Source of the DNA: Pseudovibrio sp000156235
Lineage (GTDB): Bacteria > Pseudomonadota > Alphaproteobacteria > Rhizobiales > Stappiaceae
Length of the DNA: 64,000 nucleotides
Reading direction: 5' to 3'
Assembly: GCF_000156235.1 (NCBI RefSeq)
Contig: NZ_DS996817.1
Location: forward strand, 1-64,000
Shown in pieces: positions 57,822 through 64,000 of the stretch. Under the pieces are notes generated by a model that saw nothing but the letters and a program-made list of their open reading frames with translations, ran no database searches and was not told the DNA's origin. The position numbers were made by a program, and so were the translations under genes. The stretch's first letter is position 1. Each line of letters starts with the position of its first letter.

Positions 57822-58125
57822 GCGCGTTTTACAAAGTTTAACCTACTGCAGTGCTGAGTTTTATGGATTGGCCACGCTACACACAGTGTTAGCGAATGAT
57901 TTGCAATGTCTTCCGCAGCCCTATCAAGGGTTGATATTTACACTTCTAATAGATCACGACCAATAATCTTATATACTTTACTTAAAAGCAGCCCGACATA
58001 GCGCAATATTTTGTTTGCGACACCCTTTAATCAAGAAACTGAACATCAGTTGACGCAAGTATCTACATAGATATTAGGTAGCGGCAGCATGATTACATTC
58101 GACAAATAACTAAGCGGAAAAACAA
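57822..58125. promoter_or_regulatory. Upstream region of the arginine deiminase operon
   Basis: No gene is supported. A perfect palindrome TATCAA-GGG-TTGATA is at 57922-57936, 190 bases before arcD. A half-site resembling an FNR box (TTGAC, then GTATC after four bases) is at 58050-58063. Either could carry anaerobic or arginine control, but neither is proved. Confidence 0.45.
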
Positions 58126-59526
58126 ATGTCGAAGTTCAAGTTTCCTACCGCGTTTACAATTCTATTTGCTCTCATCATTCTCGTTGCAATTGCAACCTGG
58201 TTCGTTCCCGCAGGCAAGTACGATCGTGTCATTAATCCCGTGCTTGATAAGGAAGTTCCGGTTCCCGGGACCTATCATCTGGTGGAAGCCAATCCGCAAG
58301 GTCCGGTTGAAGTTTTCATGGCACCGATTGCCGGACTGTATGATCCGGTTTCCTACACCGCGAATGCGATTGATGTGGCTGTCTTTGTTCTTGTGATCGG
58401 CGGCTTCCTGATGGTGGTCACGCGCACAGGGGCAATCGATGCAGGCATCGCCAAGATCATGACGGGGCTGAAGGGACGAGAGAACCTTATGATCCCCATA
58501 TTGATGGCCTTCTTTGCAGCTGGGGGCACGATTTATGGGATGGCGGAGGAAAGCCTAGCGTTCTATGCCCTCATCATTCCGGTGATGATCCGAGCAGGGT
58601 ATGACTCGATGACCGGCGTTGCCGTGATCATGCTTGGCGCGGGGATTGGAACACTTGGATCAACCATCAATCCGTTCGCAACAGTGATTGCCTCCAACGC
58701 AGCGGGCGTGCCCTTTACCGACGGTATTGGCCTGCGTTTCCTCATTCTTATCGTTGGATGGCTGGTCTGTGTCGCCTGGGTGATGCGGTATGCAGCCAAG
58801 GTGAAAGCAGATCATTCAACATCCCTCGTTGCTGATATGAAGGAAGATAACGAAAAGCACTTCCTGCAAGGCGTTTCTACTGACGACATTCCCGACTTCA
58901 CCGCAAAGCACGGTTGGATCATGGCAATCTTTGTCATCACCTTTGGTCTGTTGATCTATGGTGTTGCGGTGCTTGGTTGGTGGATGGGTGAGATGGCCGC
59001 CCTGTTCCTTGCCGCCTCGATCCTTGTGGGTATTGTCGCGCGGCAGGGTGAGCATGAGTTTGTCGATAATTTCCTGGATGGTGCACGTGATTTGCTTGGA
59101 GTTGCGCTGATTATCGGCGTGGCCCGCGGTATCGTGGTGGTGATGGATGCAGGTTCCATTACAGATACGATCCTTTACTGGTCTGAGCAGGCAGTCAGCG
59201 GCCTCAGCAAGGTTGCCTTCATCAACGTGATGTTCTGGCTGGAGCTGGTGCTCTCATTCTTCGTACCGTCCTCATCTGGTCTGGCTGTGCTTTCCATGCC
59301 GATCATGGCGCCACTCGCAGGCTTCTCCAACGTGGGAGCTGAGTATGTGGTCACAGCATTCCAGTCTGCCAGCGGCTTGCTGAACCTGTTCAACCCAACC
59401 TTTGCCGTTGTGATGGGTGGCCTGGCAATTGGGCGCGTGCCTTACGACAAGTGGCTCAGGTTCGCAATTCCGCTCGTGATCATCCTGTTCATCCTGATCT
59501 CATTGGCACTGTCATTGGCCGTTTAG
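58126..59526 (+). CDS. arcD: Arginine/ornithine antiporter-like YfcC-family permease
   Basis: A 466-residue membrane protein of the YfcC family (DcuC-like superfamily), with about twelve helices. The first helix and the loop WFVPAGKYDRVI (25-36) are characteristic, as are the GTIYGMAEESLAFYALIIPVMIRAGYDSMTGVAVIMLGAGIGTLGSTINPFA hairpin region (about 126-180) and FFVPSSSGLAVLSMPIMAPL near 385. Members next to arcA serve as arginine/ornithine exchangers, the so-called ArcD of these operons. The context makes that role likely. Confidence 0.82.
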   Translation: MSKFKFPTAFTILFALIILVAIATWFVPAGKYDRVINPVLDKEVPVPGTYHLVEANPQGPVEVFMAPIAGLYDPVSYTANAIDVAVFVLVIGGFLMVVTRTGAIDAGIAKIMTGLKGRENLMIPILMAFFAAGGTIYGMAEESLAFYALIIPVMIRAGYDSMTGVAVIMLGAGIGTLGSTINPFATVIASNAAGVPFTDGIGLRFLILIVGWLVCVAWVMRYAAKVKADHSTSLVADMKEDNEKHFLQGVSTDDIPDFTAKHGWIMAIFVITFGLLIYGVAVLGWWMGEMAALFLAASILVGIVARQGEHEFVDNFLDGARDLLGVALIIGVARGIVVVMDAGSITDTILYWSEQAVSGLSKVAFINVMFWLELVLSFFVPSSSGLAVLSMPIMAPLAGFSNVGAEYVVTAFQSASGLLNLFNPTFAVVMGGLAIGRVPYDKWLRFAIPLVIILFILISLALSLAV

Positions 59527-59649
59527 AACAACGGACCTGCCGGAGGCGAGCATCCGCTTAGCTCGCCTCTGCGACACAACACACCTCTGAACCAAACAGC
59601 GAGATAGCCATCTCGCAAAACATAAGAATTCTGGAACGGAGTCTGCAAC

Positions 59650-60876
59650 ATGACTGAATTTGGTGTTCATTCGGAAGTTGGCAAACTGAAAGAAGTGATG
59701 GTTTGTCGCCCCGGGCTTGCGCATATGCGCCTTACTCCCGGCAACTGTCAGGAACTGTTGTTTGATGATGTGATCTGGGTTCGAGAGGCGCAAAAGCACC
59801 ACTACGATTTCTGCCTCAGAATGGAAGAGCGCGGTGTGAATGTGCTGGAGATGCATAATCTCCTCAAAGAAACTCTCGAAGATCCTGAAGCCCGTAAGTG
59901 GGTACTGGAGCGTCGGATCACCCATAACCGCGTGGGTTACGGTATGGCCGAGGATTTGAGGGCCTGGCTGTATGAGCAGCACGAGAAGTTTCTTGCTGAT
60001 CATCTGATCGGCGGTATTGCACGCGGAGAGTTAGGCTTCAAACCAACCGGGGTGTTTGGTAGTTATCTGGATGTGAATGATTTCGTCATTCCACCTCTGC
60101 CTAACACGCTGTTCACTCGTGATACGACCTGCTGGATCTACAATGGCGTTACGTTGAACCCTATGTTCTGGCAGGCTCGTCAGAATGAAACTCTTCTGAC
60201 CACTGCGATCTACAAGTTCCATCCCCACTTCAAAGGCAAAGTGAATTTCTGGTGGGGTGATCCCGATGAGAACTTCCATGAATCTACCGTAGAAGGCGGT
60301 GACGTTATGCCGATTGGCAACGGGGTTGTTTTGATCGGCATGGGGGAACGTACGACACCGCAGGCTGTAGGTCAGGTCGCCCGGGCCCTCTTCCGCAACC
60401 ATGCAGCTACGCGCGTCATTGCCTGTCAGATGCCAAAGAGCCGTGCTGCAATGCATCTGGATACGGTGTTCACTCTTCTGGACCGCGATAAAGCAACGGC
60501 TTTCTCAGGAGTTTGCGATGAGATCATCTGCTTCTCCATCCGCCCAGGCGATAAGCCAGAGAACGTTGATTACCGGCAGGATGAAGGTCATCTGTTCGAT
60601 GTCGTCGCCAATGCGCTTGGCATTCAAAAGCTGCACGTAGTGACAACAGGTGGCAACGCTTATGACCAGGAACGCGAGCAATGGGATGATGGCAACAACG
60701 TTGTCTGCATCGAGCCAGGCGTTGTGGTTGGTTATCGCCGGAACACCTACACAAACTCCAAGCTTCAGAGAGCCGGTGTAGAAGTAATTGCCATTGATGG
60801 TTCGGAGTTAGGTCGCGGTCGCGGTGGTGGCCACTGCATGACTTGCCCGACCATTCGAGAACCGGTGGACTTCTAG
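59650..60876 (+). CDS. arcA: Arginine deiminase
   Basis: A 408-residue enzyme cleaving arginine to citrulline and ammonia, the first step of the fermentation of arginine. It starts FGVHSEVGKLKEVMVCRPG as is usual. The C-terminal catalytic triad region GGGHCMTCPTIR has His395 and the nucleophile Cys396 in the place of Cys406 of the Pseudomonas enzyme. The Asp-containing NTLFTRDTTCW (about 153-163) and STVEGGDVMP segments are intact. A GGAG ribosome site precedes it. It is separated from arcD by 123 bases. Confidence 0.96.
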   Translation: MTEFGVHSEVGKLKEVMVCRPGLAHMRLTPGNCQELLFDDVIWVREAQKHHYDFCLRMEERGVNVLEMHNLLKETLEDPEARKWVLERRITHNRVGYGMAEDLRAWLYEQHEKFLADHLIGGIARGELGFKPTGVFGSYLDVNDFVIPPLPNTLFTRDTTCWIYNGVTLNPMFWQARQNETLLTTAIYKFHPHFKGKVNFWWGDPDENFHESTVEGGDVMPIGNGVVLIGMGERTTPQAVGQVARALFRNHAATRVIACQMPKSRAAMHLDTVFTLLDRDKATAFSGVCDEIICFSIRPGDKPENVDYRQDEGHLFDVVANALGIQKLHVVTTGGNAYDQEREQWDDGNNVVCIEPGVVVGYRRNTYTNSKLQRAGVEVIAIDGSELGRGRGGGHCMTCPTIREPVDF

Positions 60877-60932
60877 AGTTTTTCAATCTCCGTTGAACAA
60901 TAAAAACATCCAAGAGATGGAGCGTAAGGAAA

Positions 60933-61937
60933 ATGGCTTTCAATCTGAAAGGTCGCAGTTACCTCAAGCTAAAGGACTTCAGCCAGCGCGAAGTGCTTTA
61001 CATGCTGGATCTTGCCCGTGATCTCAAGCGAGCCAAATACTCCGGAACTGAACGGCAGACCCTCGTTGGCAAAAACATCTGCCTGATCTTTGAAAAAACC
61101 TCTACCCGAACCCGCTGTGCGTTTGAAGTTGCCGCGCATGATCAGGGCGCGCACGTCACCTATCTTGACCCATCGGGTTCGCAGATCGGGCACAAGGAAT
61201 CCATGAAGGACACTGCCCGGGTGCTGGGTCGTATGTTTGATGCGATTGAGTTTCGTGGATCTGGCCAGAAGGCTGTTGAGACACTGGCAGACTATGCTGG
61301 TGTACCTGTCTACAACGGTTTGACCGACGACTGGCACCCAACGCAGATGCTGGCAGATATGCTGACGATGACCGAGCATACATCCAAGTCTCTGCATGAA
61401 ATCTCTTTTGCGTACATGGGCGATGCCCGCAACAACATGGGCAACTCTCTGCTGATGCTCGGCGCGTTGTGTGGCTGTGATGTGCGTATTATCGCTCCGA
61501 AAGAGCTGTATCCGGAGCCACATGTCGTAAAGGCAGCTGAAGCGAATGCAAAGCGGTATGGTGCACGCATTACCATCACAGATGATCCAAAAGCTGGTAC
61601 TGAAGGTGTCGACTTCATCCATACCGATGTTTGGGTTTCCATGGGTGAGCCACCGGATGTTTGGGAAAGCCGGATCAAGTTGCTCCGCGATTATCAGGTC
61701 AACAAGGCTCTGATTGAAGGTACCGGTAACGCCAACACCTTCTTCATGCATTGTCTACCAGCATTCCACAATCGCGAGACCAAAGTTGGTGAAGAGATCT
61801 TCCAGAAGTTCGGTATCTCGGAAATGGAAGTGACTGAAGACGTATTCGAGTCCGATCGTAATCTGGCCTTTGAGCAAGCAGAAAACCGGCTTCACACCAT
61901 TAAGGCCATCATGGTTGCGACGATTGGAGGTCGATAA
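60933..61937 (+). CDS. arcB: Ornithine carbamoyltransferase, catabolic
   Basis: A 334-residue transcarbamoylase that splits citrulline with phosphate into ornithine and carbamoyl phosphate. The carbamoyl-phosphate site STRTR is at 57-61 (FEKTSTRTRCAFEVA), the HPTQMLADMLTM motif is near 133, and the ornithine site HCLPAFHN is near 273. The form SQIGHKESMKDTARVLGRMFD is that of the long catabolic type. It is followed without a gap by arcC, sharing one base at TAATG. Confidence 0.95.
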   Translation: MAFNLKGRSYLKLKDFSQREVLYMLDLARDLKRAKYSGTERQTLVGKNICLIFEKTSTRTRCAFEVAAHDQGAHVTYLDPSGSQIGHKESMKDTARVLGRMFDAIEFRGSGQKAVETLADYAGVPVYNGLTDDWHPTQMLADMLTMTEHTSKSLHEISFAYMGDARNNMGNSLLMLGALCGCDVRIIAPKELYPEPHVVKAAEANAKRYGARITITDDPKAGTEGVDFIHTDVWVSMGEPPDVWESRIKLLRDYQVNKALIEGTGNANTFFMHCLPAFHNRETKVGEEIFQKFGISEMEVTEDVFESDRNLAFEQAENRLHTIKAIMVATIGGR

Positions 61938-62869
61938 TGCGTGTTGTCGTCGCTCTTGGCGGGAATGCGCTTCTCCGGCGCGGAGAAGCAATGACCGCCG
62001 AAAACCAACGTAGGAATGCACGTATTGCCGCTGAAGCCTTGGCACCGCTTTATGATGATGGTCATGAAGTGGTGATCACGCACGGCAACGGCCCGCAGGT
62101 TGGCTTGCTGGCTCTGCAGGGTGCCGCTTACGAGCATGTAGAACCCTATCCGCTTGATGTGTTAGGCGCAGAAACGGTTGGGATGATTGGTTACATGATT
62201 GAGCAGGAACTGGGAAACCTCCTACCATTCGAGAAACCATTCGCTACCATTCTCACGCAGGTTGAAGTTGATCCCAACGATCCCGCTTTCAAAGACCCGA
62301 CCAAACCCATTGGTCCGCTCTACTCCAAGGAGGACGCTGAGAAGCTTGCCGACGAGAAAGGCTGGTCTATTCGTGAAGACGGTGACAAGTGGCGTCGTGT
62401 CGTGCCTAGCCCGTTGCCAAAGCACATCTTCGAGATCCGGCCTATCAAGTGGTTGCTGGATCATGACGTACTTGTCATCGCAGCTGGCGGTGGTGGCATT
62501 CCGACTATGTACAACGAGGAGAAAAAGCTCGTTGGCGTGGAATGTGTGATCGATAAAGATCGCTGTTCCGGCTTGCTTGCCAAAGAGATTGAAGCAGACG
62601 TCTACATTATGGCGACGGATGCCGATGCGGTTTATTTGGATTGGGGGACACCCAGCCAGCGCGCGATCAAATCAGCTTCTCCAGATGCCTTAGATGCCTA
62701 TGGCTTTGCCGCAGGGTCCATGGGGCCGAAGGTAGAAGCAGCGCAGACGTTTGCTCGCCAAACCGGCAAGAAAGCGGTGATCTGCACTCTTTCTGAAGTT
62801 CCACAAGCGATTGCTGGCAATAAAGGAACCTCAATCAGCGTAGATGCTGGTGACACCAAGTTTTACTGA
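61937..62869 (+). CDS. arcC: Carbamate kinase
   Basis: A 310-residue kinase transferring the phosphate of carbamoyl phosphate to ADP, which yields ATP. It begins RVVVALGGNALLRRG, and the GNGPQVG (near 54) and AAGGGGIPTMYNE (near 182) segments are present, as is IMATDADAVYLDWGTPSQ. Translation is coupled to arcB (overlapping TAATG). It ends the pathway operon. Confidence 0.95.
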   Translation: MRVVVALGGNALLRRGEAMTAENQRRNARIAAEALAPLYDDGHEVVITHGNGPQVGLLALQGAAYEHVEPYPLDVLGAETVGMIGYMIEQELGNLLPFEKPFATILTQVEVDPNDPAFKDPTKPIGPLYSKEDAEKLADEKGWSIREDGDKWRRVVPSPLPKHIFEIRPIKWLLDHDVLVIAAGGGGIPTMYNEEKKLVGVECVIDKDRCSGLLAKEIEADVYIMATDADAVYLDWGTPSQRAIKSASPDALDAYGFAAGSMGPKVEAAQTFARQTGKKAVICTLSEVPQAIAGNKGTSISVDAGDTKFY

Positions 62870-62875
62870 GATCAG

Positions 62876-62906
62876 AGCCCCGGAGCGGCATAAGCTTCGG
62901 GGTTCG
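62876..62906 (+). terminator. Hairpin after arcC
   Basis: CCCCGGAGC and GCTTCGGGG form a 9-bp stem with one G-T pair and a 7-base loop; only short T-runs follow. It may be a partial terminator between arcC and the antiporter gene. Confidence 0.55.
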
Positions 62907-62986
62907 TTTGCCATTGAACTCATTTGATTGTCCTGGGGCATAATTGTGCCCGTGAGAAGAACAAGAACACAGAGGACGAACAACTT

Positions 62987-64000
62987 ATGGCCAACGCGCC
63001 AGCTCCATATTCCAGGAAAATGTCTCTCATCGGAGCGATCATTCCGGTTGCTTCGCTCATTGTTCTGTTGGCGTTGTCCTACTACTTGTTTGGAGATGAG
63101 GCTTCTTCCGGCCCAAACCAGATTGCCCTGCTGTTTTGTGCGTTAATCGCAACCTTTGTTGCGTTGTTTCATGGGTTCAGTTTTGATGAACTGAAGGATG
63201 CCGTTGTTGAGAGTGTCAGCACTGGTCTTCATGCGATTTTTATTCTGTTCGCAGTGGGGTCCCTGATTGGGACGTGGGCCATGTCCGGCACCATCATGGC
63301 GATGGTTTATTATGGATTGCAACTGCTTAGTCCAAACTACTTTTACTTCACCACAGTCATTATCTGTGCGCTCGTTTCCGTCAGTATTGGTAGTTCGTGG
63401 ACTGTCGCAGGCACTATCGGCATCGGCCTGATGGGCATCTCAACGAAGATGGGTCTTGATCCGGCTATTACCGCTGGCGCGATCCTTTCTGGTGCTTATT
63501 TTGGCGATAAATCCTCGCCCCTTTCCGATGCCACTAACCTCGCTACGGCTGCAGCTGGGTCCAATCTTTACATTCACATCAAGGAAAACCTCTGGACCTC
63601 GGTTCCAGCCCTGACCATTGCACTTGCGTTGTTCTGGTGGTTAGGGGAGCCCGGAGATTTTGTTGCCCAAGGCACCCTATCCAGCATTGAGCAGCACTAT
63701 GACATCACGCTGCTCAACTTCTTACCTCTGGTACTGGTGCTGGGACTGGCGATGATCCGGTATCCGCCGTTTACAACCATCTTCATCGGTGCTCTTGCCG
63801 GTGGCCTTTTTGCTGTGATCATGGACCCGGGCAAAGTGGTGAGTCTGGCCTCATCTGTAGACCTTCCTTATTGGCTGGTCATGATCAAAGGTGTCTGGAT
63901 TGCCATGTCCAACGGCTATGTGAGTGTGACTGGTGACCCCTCAATTGATGCCTTGTTGAGCCGCGGTGGGATGGGCAATATGCTGACGACCATTTGGCTG
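62987..64000 (+). CDS. nhaC: NhaC-family Na+/H+ antiporter (partial, 3' end beyond window)
   Basis: The first 338 residues of an NhaC-type antiporter; the frame is open to the end of the window. The ATG follows AGAGGA at 10 bases. Seven or more helices are visible. Marks are VVSVSIGSSWT-type text (SIGSSWTVAGTIGIGLMGI) and SGAYFGDKSSPLSDATNLA (near 167-185), which is diagnostic for the family. Some relatives exchange malate or lysine-like compounds instead. Following the arc operon it may balance pH or Na+ during arginine fermentation. Confidence 0.88.
   Translation, partial: MANAPAPYSRKMSLIGAIIPVASLIVLLALSYYLFGDEASSGPNQIALLFCALIATFVALFHGFSFDELKDAVVESVSTGLHAIFILFAVGSLIGTWAMSGTIMAMVYYGLQLLSPNYFYFTTVIICALVSVSIGSSWTVAGTIGIGLMGISTKMGLDPAITAGAILSGAYFGDKSSPLSDATNLATAAAGSNLYIHIKENLWTSVPALTIALALFWWLGEPGDFVAQGTLSSIEQHYDITLLNFLPLVLVLGLAMIRYPPFTTIFIGALAGGLFAVIMDPGKVVSLASSVDLPYWLVMIKGVWIAMSNGYVSVTGDPSIDALLSRGGMGNMLTTIWL

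Noticed and set aside
58050..58063. Possible FNR box before arcD (TTGAC then GTATC)
   Set aside because: Only one half-site fits; too weak to be listed as a separate site.

Overview
The window looks like a chromosomal segment of a marine alphaproteobacterium with mid-range GC. Evidence for this is the short (about 1.48 kb) 16S with an alphaproteobacterial 3' end, the order 16S-tRNA-Ile-tRNA-Ala-23S-5S, and many proteins of Rhodobacterales/Hyphomicrobiales type. Gene content (adhE, arginine deiminase operon, TRAP and BCCT transporters, glucuronide catabolism) fits a facultatively anaerobic, host-associated marine genus such as Pseudovibrio. That genus is an inference from recall, not a database result.

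Layout. 1-5.54 kb: a complete rRNA operon on the minus strand with a clear promoter (TTGACG, 17 bp, TATAAC). 5.5-13.4 kb: aldo/keto reductase, BCCT transporter, an orphan PstS-type binding protein, MgtE and an arginase-family protein. 13.5-17.4 kb: a duplicated cupin gene whose first copy still carries a decayed 3' end of the neighbouring DEAD-box helicase gene, with a methyltransferase gene between the copies. 17.4-20.2 kb: a mosaic of repeated intergenic segments around a GIY-YIG gene and an AT-rich membrane pentapeptide-repeat gene. 20.2-32.5 kb: mixed metabolic, transport and regulatory genes, including a divergent EamA exporter/MocR regulator pair. 32.5-42.5 kb: bifunctional AdhE with an FNR-like site upstream, RluA-type pseudouridine synthase, a second cupin type, an SCP2-domain protein, TetR and LuxR regulators (the latter lacking the receiver Asp), and a zinc module (zur, znuB, znuC with a candidate Zur box but no znuA).

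42.5-54.4 kb is a hexuronate catabolic locus. A leftward operon (beta-glucuronidase, UxuR-like regulator, mannonate dehydratase UxuA) faces a rightward operon (TRAP DctQ and DctM, GH31 glycosidase, fructuronate reductase UxuB, uronate isomerase UxaC). Their shared 650-bp spacer holds two near-identical palindromes of the UxuR type. Together they would take glucuronides to 2-keto-3-deoxygluconate; the TRAP binding protein, KDG kinase and KDPG aldolase are not in the window.

54.4-64 kb: a long-chain acyl-CoA synthetase, a CofD/YvcK-like protein, and an arginine deiminase operon arcD-arcA-arcB-arcC followed by an NhaC-family antiporter that runs off the end. This pathway makes ATP anaerobically, which matches the fermentative AdhE.

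No CRISPR array, prophage or complete insertion sequence was seen.
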